A stretch of 64,000 nt of DNA. It comes from Metallyticus violacea (Eukaryota; Arthropoda; Insecta; Mantodea; Metallyticidae). A program made the translations under genes and the position numbers. The notes beneath the pieces are model-generated. The model was not told the DNA's origin, did not search any database, and saw nothing but the letters and a program-made list of their open reading frames with translations. The stretch covers positions 143,519,001-143,583,000 of the forward strand of contig CM060831.1 of the NCBI GenBank assembly GCA_030762175.1, given 5' to 3'. Shown here piece by piece: positions 34,690-46,600 of this stretch (position 1 is the first letter of the stretch; each line of letters starts with the position of its first letter).

Positions 34690-35600
34690 TTTTTTTTGTG
34701 AAATTACTGAAAGTTCTTCTTTCAAGTGGGTTATTCTGATACATTTTTCAAGGTCCGCCTTAAATAGAAATCTCATACAGTAAGATTTGGGATCATGTTG
34801 GCCATAATCCCTTACTAATGATCCTATCCTCAAAATTGCCCTTAATTAAAGCTAATGAGTGATCAAACTGTATGCATTAAAGTGGAGTATTGTTTAAAAA
34901 ATGCATGTTTTCATTCAGTGCATGATAATTTTTTGAAGAATGGTATGATAATGTTATCTCTGTATCTCTGTGCTTTCACAGTTTTTTCATAAATTATAGG
35001 CTCTACAATTCCATAAGCATTAACTGTGTACCACACACCAATTTTTTGGTCAACAATGGCATTTCATATACAAACGTGGGTCAATAGAGTCATTCCTGAC
35101 ATTATCCAAAACCCAGTTGTAAATATTACTTTACATATATTATCATGAGACTGCAATTCCCAAACAACTTACTCTTACTCCATTTTAGTTTTAAAAGTTT
35201 GTTAGCATGCCATGCCAAGATTTGCAAAATTTATTTCCTATGCAACTCTTTACAGAGATTTTTTTGAACTTCATTCTAACTTTTCTCCAATTTCATCAAG
35301 TTTCTCATCAGTGAGCACACAGCAATTTATTTGCAGTTTCTTATCAAGAACAATAACCTTTTTCTTAATCTATTCATAAGATTATGAACAGTACATTGGT
35401 GAGAATCAGGAACACTGGAGAATTTTCTTACAAATCATTGTCTCACTTTTCTGTAAATATGTTTTCAAATACAAATCACACATAAGATTATGTGTTTTAT
35501 ATTGTATGTGCTTTTTGACATAACAACATATAGCATAATATTCTCCTGTTCCAATGCTTAGTCAGAGACATTTGAGGTCAGAGGAACCAGTTAGCAGCAT
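34690..35600 (-). pseudogene. Tc/mariner-type transposase remnant (DUF4817-linked group)
   Basis: Minus-strand frames read E-K-L-D-E-I-G-E-K-L-E (about 35310-35275). Then L-K-x-K-W-type HTH remains near 35180. Then K-I-G-V-W-Y-T-V-N-A-Y-G-I-V-E-P-I-I-Y-E-K-T-V with Q-R-Y-R and I-I-P-F-F (about 35060-34930). This matches the 'EKIGVWCAVSARRIIGPIFF' DDE region of the insect transposases that often carry DUF4817. D-F-Y-L and T-L-K (about 34775-34750) follow, the 'CDFYLWGTLKD' position. Many stops. The N-terminal HTH of the same group is at 39955-40195. Confidence 0.6.
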
Positions 35601-35739
35601 GTATTTCTCCACATTCTCATGGATAAAAATTTATTTGAAAACATTGTAGTTAAAGAGGAGTTTGTGAAACTGACAGTTCTACTGTCTGATATTTGAAGCA
35701 GCAACAAAATATTTAGATTTAAATAACAGGGATTTTCAT

Positions 35740-35832
35740 AGTGAAATGTAGCATAATATAACAAATTATTTTTGAGGAATTCACTTAAATTTCACTAATT
35801 TTGTTTCACTTATATGTTTCACAGGCTGTTGC

Positions 35833-35907
<75 letters not shown>

Positions 35908-35995
35908 GGAACAGTGCTGATGATTAAGGCAATAGCTTTTGAAAACAGGTCCAAGTAAGTGGAACAAAACTAGTGTAATTTGAGTGAATTCCACT
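35740..35995. repeat. Foldback repeat made of two inverted Penelope-like ends
   Basis: The left arm (about 35757-35825: GAATTCACTTAAATTTCACT, TTTTGTTTCACTTA) and the right arm (about 35945-35992: GTCCAAGTAAGTGGAACAAA, TTTGAGTGAATTC) are inverted copies of the PLE terminal segment at 12880-12960 and 13800-13890. The loop holds the CTGATGATTAAGGC..GCTTTTGAAAAC hairpin remnant and the (CAT)n tract at 35833-35907. There is no internal coding region. Confidence 0.65.
35833..35907. repeat. (CAT)25 microsatellite
   Basis: 75 bp of perfect trinucleotide repeat. Read on the minus strand it is (ATG)n and grows out of the CTGATGATG core of the PLE hairpin. It gives a spurious poly-methionine open frame at 35806-35994. 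Confidence 0.95.
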
Positions 35996-36069
35996 AAAAT
36001 AAAATATTTAGAGTTTAACTAAATCTGTTGTAAATGCTCTAGTGACTGAAAAACTATTAAAACAGGTGA

Positions 36070-36560
36070 ACTTCCACAAATTCCTTGCTTCCTTCCAGCT
36101 TCCAGTCAAGTATTTCTCTTTTAATAACCCTCTTTGATTTTATGATGGTATCTATTTCCTTTTCTTTATTTATTTTTTAATTTGGGGTGATTTTTTTAGA
36201 TCCTAGATATTTTAATTTTTATAACCTCTGGCTATCATATTTCCATGGTTCGTATCAGTTAACTGTTTATAAAAGTTTTAATTGTTTATTATTTCTGTAA
36301 TCTTCAAAGTATCAAAATCATAAAGTAGGACCATCTTTATATTTCTATTAAAAAGATGTAATTTGTCTTCCATGATTTTCAGAGTTTTTCCATGTGGAGT
36401 ATGATTGTTCAAAGGTTGCATTTATTGAAAATAATTTTTAAGATCATCTCCTGCTCCACCTGCTTTGGTGTTAATGCTTTCAAGATAGATAAAAGAATTT
36501 ACTTTCATGTCCTTACCATAAACTTTAAACTTCTACTGTAAGTTAGCATTTTTTTTTTTT
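36070..36560 (-). mobile_element. LINE (RTE-like) C-terminal remnant
   Basis: The minus strand reads K-V-N-S-F-I-Y-L-E-S, then G-G-A-G-D-D-L-K-N (about 36500-36440). This is the 'F-x-Y-L-G-S ... G-G-x-x-x-D-V/I-K' block. Then come H-G-K-T-L, L-H-L-F-N-R-N-I-K-M-V-L-L-Y and L-K-I-T-E (about 36395-36305). In RTE-like LINEs the matching blocks are W-R-S-K-T-L-S, K-L-R-I-F-N-T-N-V-K-x-V-L-L-Y-G-S-E-T-W. The end (E-I-L-D-W-K-L-E-G-S, about 36120-36090) matches 'ALxWNPxGxRKRGRP'. Several stops. Confidence 0.6.
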
Positions 36561-36584
36561 AATTATACTGGATTTTGACCTAAG

Positions 36585-36790
36585 ATCTATTGTACCAGAT
36601 GCAGGATGATAGATGTTAAATGAATTTGGGGCTCTTTGTAGCCCAGGTTCCCCAAGTATTCATCTAAAGAATTGAGGGGGAACCCCCTAAAAAGCCTCAG
36701 TTAGGAAACTAATTCAATCAGGAATTGAATCCAGACTCGCCACATGAAAAGTGCAAATACTACAATTAGACTATGGCAGTGGTTAAGTAA
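36585..36790 (-). repeat. tRNA-headed SINE, third family (C)
   Basis: The minus strand starts 'ttaaccactgccatagtctaattgtagtatttgcac' and has a B-box-like GGATTCAATTCC about 36720-36731. The body includes GGGGGTTCCCCCTCAATTC and GGGGAACCTGGGCTACAAAG. The head resembles a tRNA with a weak A box. Single copy here, so the family status is inferred from structure. Confidence 0.4.
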
Positions 36791-36936
36791 GCATTTATTC
36801 TTATTTTATATAAATTTTAGATGTACATATTTTTAATCCTACTTTCTTTACTTCCTCCTGTAATTTATCTGTTTTATTTCCATATCTCTAATCCTTGGGC
36901 CAAGAAATAAATGTCGTCAGTAACATTGAAATTTTA

Positions 36937-37173
36937 AAGTTAAGGTGCGGACTCATGAGCAGAAGATCTAGGTTTGATTCTCTGACAGGTTTTTATTTGA
37001 GGTTTTCCTCAGTCCTCATAAATGGCAAATGCTGGGGAGGTCCCTAAACTTAGGCCTGAAATGTTTTTTTCATTAAAAAAATCCTTGCCCAATATATTAT
37101 CTCATGTATCATCAGTGTTCACCACCTGGGATGTCTCGGCAGTAAAAACAGGTATTAAACATTATTTAAAAAA
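36937..37173 (+). repeat. SINE family A copy, decayed head
   Basis: Collinear with 30908-31167: TTAAGGTGCGGACTCATGAG, B box decayed to GGTTTGATTCT, CTCAGTCCTCATAAATGGCA, TCCCTAAACTTAGGCCTG and ACAGGTATTAAACATTAT, ending in a short A tail. Confidence 0.75.
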
Positions 37174-37509
37174 TTCCTACAGATTCTAATTTTATGCTTA
37201 TGCTTGTTGACCATAAGCTTTGGGAAATATTTAAGTTAAGTACATTGATATTGGTTAAGGAAAGAAAGATGATATTTTTAGACTTAGAATAGAAGTATAA
37301 ATTAAATATATAAAAGATTTTAACAAATATGGAATGTAACATGGTGAAGCAAATGTAATTCACTAAATCTATTATGGTGTCAACTTCAAAACTCTTACTC
37401 ACTTTATTTACCAATTTTTTCACTTATAACTTGTTTTGCAATCATTCTCTTACATCCTCAGCACATGTTGACTGTTGGGAACTTCCAGAACAATTCATGT
37501 TGAAGTTGG

Positions 37510-37940
37510 GTGTATCTGATGATCTTTAATGAACTTGAAGAGTGGGTTGTCTGCTTCGGAAAGTGTAGCAGTCAGAACCATGTATTGGTAGATAAAACAT
37601 ACATTGGAAAAAACAAAGGGAACATAGGCATCTACTTCAAGCAGCTCTGGGGAAACATAAAATATAAATGGATAAATCTGCAGTGGCAGCACATTTCTAG
37701 AAGGAGAGTCATGACATCAAAACAGAAATCAAATTACTAAAAGCTGCTCAAAAACCTGGACATCTGAGAAAAGATCTATGTCATGAACCACATCTAATGA
37801 ATTTCAGTGCCCCCAAAACAGACAACCCATCCTTCAAATCATCAGAAGATAACCAGAGACCTCCAACTCTAACGTGAATAGTTCTGGAAGTTTCTGACAG
37901 TCAACATGTAAGGATGTAGGCAAATTTCTGATTAAAAAAA
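37510..37940 (+). mobile_element. Penelope-like element, GIY-YIG region remnant
   Basis: Plus-strand frames read F-G-K-C-S-S-Q-N and D-K-T-Y-I-G-K-N-K-G-N-I-G-I-Y-F-K-Q (Y-I-G motif intact here), then G-N-I-K-Y-K-W-I-N. A frame change follows into K-L-L-K-A-A-Q-K-P-G-H-L-R-K-D-L (about 37735-37780) and N-P-S-F-K-S-S-E-D-N (about 37825-37855). This is another PLE subfamily, distinct from the copy at 12950. Confidence 0.55.
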
Positions 37941-38414
37941 CTGGTAAGCGAAGGAAACAAGAGTGTTGAAGTTGATGCCTTAGTAGATTTAGTAAAATAT
38001 AAAATAATATTTATATATTCACTATAAAAACTAGCATAGTAGTAATTTTTATTTCTTTATTTCTTCTTGGAAATTACATTACCTTAAAATCAGTTTTAAT
38101 TCCACAAAAAATATTAAATGAATGCACATATGAAACAAGACAGAACTTTTGTTCTGCTACTGATTGCATTCCATTTATTCATTACAAGTTTATTGTGTAA
38201 TGAAAAATTATGCTGCTGTGTTAACATTATGATAAAAATAAGTTTTTATACTACATTTGTATTTTGCTGAAAATACATAAAATACCATATTTTCCATATT
38301 TGCAACTACCTCATAATTAGATTTGTATATTACTAAACTAAAACAGTGTCTAATGTTTCCTTTTTTAATGTAACAGTACGATAAATCTAACTAATATTCT
38401 ACAATTAATTAATA

Positions 38415-38420
38415 TTTATT
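38415..38420 (-). terminator. Gbeta76C: Candidate poly(A) signal of the Gbeta gene
   Basis: The nearest AATAAA (minus strand) after the stop codon at 38801-38803, implying a 3' UTR of about 400 nt. In such AT-rich DNA this is only a candidate; further copies lie at about 38174 and 38189. Confidence 0.3.
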
Positions 38421-38800
38421 AAAAAGGCAACTCTTAATGAGTTTCATAAAATGTTGATCTCCAGCTTTTACAATCTGGACAAATAGTTATGCACATATTT
38501 TCTACATAGTTTTATATCTATTTATAAAATGCTTACAGCCACATTTCATAATCACTGAAAGGAAGAATGTTCTGTACAAAATACTGCTTTGGAATTAATG
38601 TTATAGCTGAAAGCTTTATACACGCTTTTGCCAAAGAACAAAGCATTAAAAGGGTGGAAATGCTTTCATTATATCATAATTGGACATTGTATGCTAAGTA
38701 TTTTGAATACATTCAATTTAAAAGCAGTAGCCCAAACCAGAATTTCCTCTAGGTGCTTTGCAGAGACAAAATTCTTGAGGTTCAAAGAAGCATTAACCTG

Positions 38801-38907
38801 TCACACCCACACTCGTACATTTTGATCCCAAGAGCAGGTTACAACTGCCATTCCATTTCCAGCAACTGATAATGAGGTTATACGGTTTTCATGTCCAGCC
38901 ATGGTAC
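38801..38907 (-). CDS. Gbeta76C: Gbeta coding exon 7 (last)
   Basis: Codes residues 313-347 and the TGA stop (38803-38801). It starts after acceptor CATTTACAG, with the first two bases completing a glycine codon. It contains [11 protein letters not shown] and [10 protein letters not shown]: blade 7, whose outer strand is completed by the N-terminal part of the protein in Gbeta structures. Confidence 0.92.
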
Positions 38908-40583
38908 CTGTAAATGTATGGAACAGTGACATTTAATGATATTTTCAGATCCTTTACATCCTTAAATTTACAAATTGAAGAAATAGAAGACTTATTGAAA
39001 CTTACTAATATTTACATTCAACAAAATTTCTTCAGCTTCGACTAGAGATATTACCAATACATTTTGGGGCTAGCTATTGGAAACTCCTTGTCTCCATTTC
39101 TAGCATATTTATGCATGAGTTCCTTTGAAATACATTTCACCAGAGCCTTCCCTTTAATTTTCAAGACATGGTATAGGTGCGTGGATGATATATTTGAAAT
39201 AATATGGGCAAAACATTTAATAAATGCTCTGAAACTTCTAAATCTAAAATATAAATCCATGCAATTTACAATAGAAGAAAAGAGGAATGATTGGTTCCCA
39301 TTCCTAGATTTAAAAATCATAAGAAATGGAGATTGTCTAAACTTTGGAATTCACAGAAAATTACATAAAAAGTTTTAGTTATAGCCTCATTGCACATAAA
39401 TATGCAGTGTTTCACAGCTTGGCACACAGAATAGCCAACAGCTCTCTCACAGAAACAGAGTACAAAATGCAATACCGATAGATAATAAAGACAGCTATAA
39501 CCAATGGTTTCAAAAATCTGAAATTACAAATTAGAAAAGATACATTGTGGCTAATATCAACTTCATTTAATGATATATTTGTTTTAAGAATGTTAAAAAG
39601 TTGATATGGGGGGTTTTAGAGTTAGCTCTATCCCATATCATACAAAGGTACAATCAACATCAAACAAAACAAGTAGGTAAAACTATAGGTTTACTTAATT
39701 TCCTTCTCTCTTGAAGTGGTATCACCACCTTTGACTGACAAGATGACACTGCTCTCATCCTATTCTGTACTAAATACAGTGAGGTTATCTGAGTTACAGG
39801 CTGGCAGAGCATGGCTGCATACTGGAAGAAGCCAGTCATCAAGGCCATATAATGCATAAGTGGGTAGCAGCTTGTTGTTAATGTGAGAGAGGCTTTGTCA
39901 GTAAGTGGTTGTGTGTTCATGTGCTGCTCAGACCTTTCACTATGCTTAAACTGCATGCTAATTGTTCTTTCTCAGTTATGCAACTAAATAAATATATCGT
40001 GAAAAATAGGTTTTTATGTACATACAACACATATGTGAAAACAGATTCTTGCAGAGAAATGGTAAGGCAATTTGCAAGAAAATATCTGTCAATTGTGTTC
40101 CAGGTAGAGAAACTGTTTGCCAGCCAACTTGTTATAAAGTTATGAGAGACAGAATCTTTCGATGACAAGAAATACATTCAGAACCACCATGTTCTTATAT
40201 ATATATGATTTTTCAAAAATTGTTTAAGAACCATTGCTTTATTAATCTCCACATTTTCTTTGCTTTATTTTATTTTTTAATTTTTTTCATTTGTCTCCCT
40301 TAATTTTAAAATATGGATTGCATTTTCATCATCTCCACAAATGGGCTATAAGCCTTAAGAGACATTCTACATAAAACGAAGCAATAATATCATTTATATC
40401 TAAAAGTTATGTAATATTTCAAATTCACATATAAAATTAATGTGATTGCAGACAAATGAAAAGCAGAAAAGTAGATTAGTAAGTTACCCAGCAGTAAAAT
40501 AAACAGGAAAAAGAAAATAATTCTGGAAAGAATCCCATTATATGTATAATGGGAAATATTTATATATTATTATTATTATTATT

Positions 40584-40626
<43 letters not shown>

Positions 40627-43600
40627 TTATTTTTAGTAACTTAAATCTTAACCCAAGTTATCTCATACTTGAAAAAATTTCACAGTAGGAAATTAGAGTG
40701 ATATTTATTACAACAGTAAAAATGGATCAATGATTGTGATATTGCATACATATATTACTATTAGTTGCATGCTTACCATTGTGCTGAACCTTTAGAGTAT
40801 CCCAGATATGTACAGAATTGTCATCACTTCCACAGAACAAATAGCGCCCAGACAAAGAAAGGCCACATGAGGTAAAGCCAGGTGTAGAATTGGGAGGTTG
40901 ATACATCGCTACCTGCTGGTCTGAGCGAATATCAAATAGCCGAGCTGTTTTGTCCTCTGATCCTGATGCAAATGCATATCCATTTGGATGGTACTATAAA
41001 TCAAATGAAGAAATATAATAGTGATGATATTGATATCAGAACTTAAGGAAACAATAATTATATATTTGTAATTTTTATTGTATCAAGAATTAGATTATAT
41101 TACACATTTGTAACATATTAGTTGGTTGTATACTGATAGAAGTGTTCTCTGATTCATACACATGTATACCAATACTGCATATGCAATTGAAAAAAAAAAA
41201 GGTGCAAGCAGTTAATAAATAATATATTTGATTATTAACTTGAAGTGTAAAATGGAACTTGTACAGTGAAGTAAATCATATAATTAAATTATTGTATGAC
41301 TTAGTCAAATTACATACTGCTGTGGTTTCACTTAATTGTTTATACCTAGAATTTGTTTTGCAGACCAATGTGTGCATTCTCAGTTAGTTTTTGACTGCTG
41401 GATGAATCACAATATTTCTTAGGAGACACATATTCCATTCTGATTGAAATGTGATGAAGTTAAAGTTAATATTTTCATCCCTGAAAGTGTTGAGAAGCAT
41501 TAATCTACCTCTGTTTTCATTGTTCATTGTTCATGGGGTGCTAATTGATTCAGAATCATACAACTAACACCCAGGTTGTCGTGTACAATGGATCCTGCTT
41601 TACTCTAAGTAAAAGTGTACCTGTATCCGTCAGTTTCTTGGTTTATGTATCGTATTCTTCCTTTGCCTTGATCACTTTCCTCACCACTTTTCTCTTACTT
41701 TCCCTACATAATTTCCAAATTGTTTAAAAACTTCTTCTCACTAGTACCGCAAACTTTTAATGCCAAAAATTCTGTCCACTGATTGTCTTACTTCTTATTC
41801 CACATTCCCTCTCTTCAATTTTTTTTCTGGACATTCTAATATGTGGTGCAAATACTTGTCTGCATTGTCACATAGTAGACACAATTCTGTATCAACTTTT
41901 AGACTGCTTAACAACATTGTTCCTGTTCTTGCCCATGCCATACCCTCCCTTGCCATTTTATCACATACATAAATATATTTTTCCCCACCCCAGACTTCTT
42001 AAAACTCCTATTATATATTGTGAGTATTGTTATTCCTTAAAGTACCATATATTTTCTGTTTCTCTATGTCCTCAATTCTTGCTTTCATTTTATTCCGAAA
42101 GCTAGGTCCATTTGTTGCCTGCAGATTGACTAACTTTCTCATTCCAATTTCTCATACAATTTCCTTTAATCCAGATAACCAACTTCTACAACTTCTATCC
42201 CATTTTGCTTTTTCCTGTATCCCCAAATAGTCTTTGACAATATTTCCTTCTTCCAGTGATTGGATCATATGCCAATATTTGATAATATGTTTTATTACTA
42301 ATCCTTTCCTGCCAACCCTTCCCAATTCATCTATGGCTACTCCATGGGGTGCTGCTCTAGGTAATTCCAATATTATTTTACACACTGTTCTACAGATCTG
42401 ATCTATACATTACCACTCTTTTTCTAACCCCCAAATTTATATCCCATGCATATTTTTGATTCAACTGTAGCTGTGCATACTCTCTCTAGTCAGTTTACAG
42501 TCATATTTGGTATTTTCCTCAAGCATATTCATATACAATTAGTAGCTAATTTCACCTTACCTAGTACATTTGTCCTTTGTTATTTCCATTTCCCATGAAA
42601 AACAGGCATTAAACATCATTAAAAAAATTCTTGTTTAACCTTACCTGCAAATAATCCAATTCCTTTGCAACTTTAATTTCAATCCCCTCTAACCTCCATT
42701 TCTTATCTCTGCTAAGTTTGTTCCCTTTTTCAACAGATCATGCTTTTAGATTTACTTTTATTTATATTTAAACCCCATTCTTTACAGCATTTCCCTGTTG
42801 CTTCTATTACTTTCCTTAAACCTCCATTTGTTATTGCTGCTGCTGCTGTTACTAAAGATCATCTACAAAAAGCAAACCTGAAATGTTTTTACTATTAATT
42901 GCTGGACAGTGCATATTCTCCCTCCCTATTTCAGTATATCACCTATAAACAAATTGAATAATATATAGGGCTTAATTTACAACTCTGTCTTAAGCCAATT
43001 GTATTCGGTACCCAGTTTGTTACTTTTTTGTTACTTACCTAATGCAGACTTTGTTATCTGAGTACAATCTCTGTATCAATCCTATAAACTTCCCATTCAC
43101 TCCTTTTTCTCTCAACCTGATCCAGAGAGCATCTCTTTTGATAGTATCAAAGCTCTTTTCTGAGTTTTTACCTCTTCTTATTAAAGAAATCATAACACTT
43201 TTAGCAGAAAAATACAAGATAATTTTTTAAAAATTTATATATCACCAATGAGCTATGCAAAAAATTCAAAATATTCTACAAGATTTTAATGTCAAATTAG
43301 ATAGTGACAGAGCATAGCAATATGTCAAAGAAAAATGAAGAGAAAGACATAGGTATTACACTAAGAGACAAGATTTCCAATGCTAGATGACAGGAAATCA
43401 TAGAATCAGAAAGCATCATGGACAGAGATGCAGAGATAAAATGGAAATGGGTGGGCACATGACTAAGTAAGAGCAAGATAGATGGGTGCATCTAACCACT
43501 ATGTGGACACTCCTACGTAAGACAGAGGACTCCAGAATGACTGAAAAAAAGATGGTCAAATACATTCAAGAATCAACTCAGAGTTCACTATTTCAGTGTT

Positions 43601-46600
43601 ACCCACAATAGAAATGAGTACAGTGAGAATTGGCAAGAACTCAAAAAGACGAAGAAACTATAAAGCAGTGTGGTTTTTCAGCAAAATTCCTAAATCACAT
43701 GGAATATCTGACCATGTGAGTCTCAAAATGAGTTTTTACCTCTAACAGAAAGCCCTAGCCCTTTATGGGACATAATGTGATCTTTCATTTCATTTCATTA
43801 GCACCAAAAACAGATTTAATGCTAAAAATTTTTAGAATGGTAAAGTTAATGAAAGTGTTCCACTGGAGAAAAAAGCAGCTATTTACCAAATAAACTGTGA
43901 AGAATGTGAAAAAAATCTATTTTGGAAAAATAGGCACACAGTTAAAATAACAATTCAGCAACATTAAATACAAACAAATGGGGAAATCAGCTGTGGGATC
44001 TCATTTCTGAACAGAGAACCACAACATAGTGAAAAATGTAAAATTACTAAAGTCAGCACAGGACCACAGAGCTAACAGCATGATAGAAAATTTACACATA
44101 TAAATCAGAGACAGATTAATGAACTTTGACACTTCTGAGGATGAAAACAACTTTAAGTTCATCACACGTCAAACAGAGCAGAATAGTGTTTCCAAAAAAA
44201 ACTGTGAATTATTCAGCAGTTGATAATTAACTGAACAAAACATGTTCTAGATTTATACATAAGTGAAACCACAAGAGTGTGTTGTTTGACTCAGCCATTC
44301 AATAATAATTTAATATACTTGATGCTAAACAAGTGTGCTGCATGGAAGTTCATACATAGATGGTCCAGCTGATACAATGAGAATTTACCAGTTTTATGTG
44401 GGGAAACATTTCTAATTTCTATTTATGTTAGGGTATTTGGTTTAGTTTTATCTAGAGAAATGTATTTCTGAAGATTCTGAATACTTGACTTTTTAAGTAC
44501 AAAAACTATTAATTCTCTTATTTCCATTGGACATCTGAATAACATAATGATGAATAAGCAAATTAATGGAAGTTACAAAATTTGACCATGTTAATGCTTA
44601 GAATTTTGAACCTTTATAGTATCTGTTTAGAGTGTAAATAAATCTTTAGTGCTAGCAGATTTGGTATAAAAGTTATTAGCATTGTCAAATATCTAAATAA
44701 TATTGAAATAAAAATACAAAATAGATGCATTAACTTAGTCTCACAAAACTAAAATACTTAAACTCAAATTACAATTTAATGTTACATTTCATTGTTAAAA
44801 TTTCCACAAATTAAAAAATTGCAAATGTATATAATTTTACAAACTCTTTAAGATATGTAATTATTCTACTCAGACACATAAACAAGTCACTAAAGTAAGA
44901 TATAATACACAAAGTGAAGTGTTATAATTCATTGATACTTTAAGTGCTTTCTCTAACAGGTATTTCTTTAATTTGAATTTAAATACCAAACCTTTCATTT
45001 ATTTTATTAAGACTGGTAGCTTATTGAAGAACATTGTGCCTCTGACATAGCAATCATTGTCAATTCCTCTTTTTATTATATAATATTCTATGGAACTCTT
45101 GATTTTACCTTGTTGAATAGTTATGAAACTGATTTTGATATAGAGCTGATTTGGTGACACCTATACTTACTTGGTTTTTAATTGGGCATGTTTCAGGAAC
45201 AATTTCTCCCATCATTAGCAGAAGACCAACTGAGAGAAGCACACTCTGCAGGCAGTTGGAGAAACTTATGAAACATATTTCAAAGTCAGTATCTCAAAGT
45301 TGATGATGAAGTTTTTATTTTATATAATGAATATTTTTCTCCATGTTGTTGGTTCCAAAGGGTTGCAGATGTGTTTCAATAATTAGGTATCAATTTAATG
45401 ACTTTTTGACCAAAAGAGGACTACCATTGCTAATTTCTCTGTCTGTTTGTAATGAACATTTCTGAATTGTTCTTTAGCAGGGTTTCCAAATTTATTTTAT
45501 TTTTCCAATGTATACCCAATCACAGTCTTTGCAATTTATATGATAGATACCTGACTTCCTATCAGAAAGTGCAGGATCTTTGCAGGAAGATTTTAATAAA
45601 TTTTTAATATTGTGGATGCTTGAGAAATCAAAATTATTTTATATTTAAAAAAACATATTGAGCATACTGTGGTGAATGTAAATTTTTTTAATTGCATATC
45701 TTCTTTTATCTGTAATAGTGAACTTGATCTTTATATCTTTAATTGTTTTAAATTTGTTAATTATTTTATCTATTAATTTTTGGGGAAATCGTAGTTCAGT
45801 GCTGTGTTGATATATTGGTATTCTCCTTTGTACTCTTTTACATATAGTGGAACATTCACCATTCTGTATGTGAGGCTGTTGAGGATAGTGCGCTGGTGTG
45901 TTTTGGGATTAAAGTCATATTTTTTATGTAATTACCATTGTGTGTAGCTTTCCTTTATATTCCAAAGCTTAATCTGTTATTTTTTGTATAAAATTCAAAT
46001 CTAGTTTTTTGACTTTTGGTCAAAGAAACCACAAAATTAATATAAAGAAAATTAATGAAACACACAACAGTTCAAGATTTCCTTGTAAATAATGATAAAT
46101 AACTATTTCATAACTGCACTATGTCCTAGCAGTATGAGAATGATCATGTATTTCATTTATGTACTTATCTTGATATTATTGTATTCACCTAATTGGGTTT
46201 TTTTTGATATTCTTGTATATAATTCAGTATTTTATTAAGACATGTCCAACAGCAATTGCACTACTATGTACTAAAGTGATCAACTGCATCGATTAACTAC
46301 CAACTCTTTGGAACTAATGATAGGAAAACATTTTTATCATCAAAAATAAATAAAAACCAACTTTGGATATGTTCAATAAGTTCCTCTGACTGCCTACAGA
46401 GTATGCTTCTCCCAGTTCATCTTTTGCTGATTATGGGAGCAAATGTTCCCAAAATGTGTTTAAAAACCAGTAAGTGAAGTATAAGTATAAGTGTTACCAA
46501 CAATTCCATATCAACTTTATTTTACTATTTCACTGTTAATAGCTGCAAGATACAAGTTTATATGTACCTGATAGAAACATAATAATGTTGTATATGTGTT

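Noticed and set aside
35806..35994. Open frame coding a run of more than 20 methionines
   Set aside because: It is only the (CAT)n microsatellite read on the minus strand inside a foldback repeat.
39660..39956. 98-codon minus-strand open frame in Gbeta intron 6
   Set aside because: No recognisable motif or splice support; it lies between two transposon fragments and is probably decayed transposon DNA.
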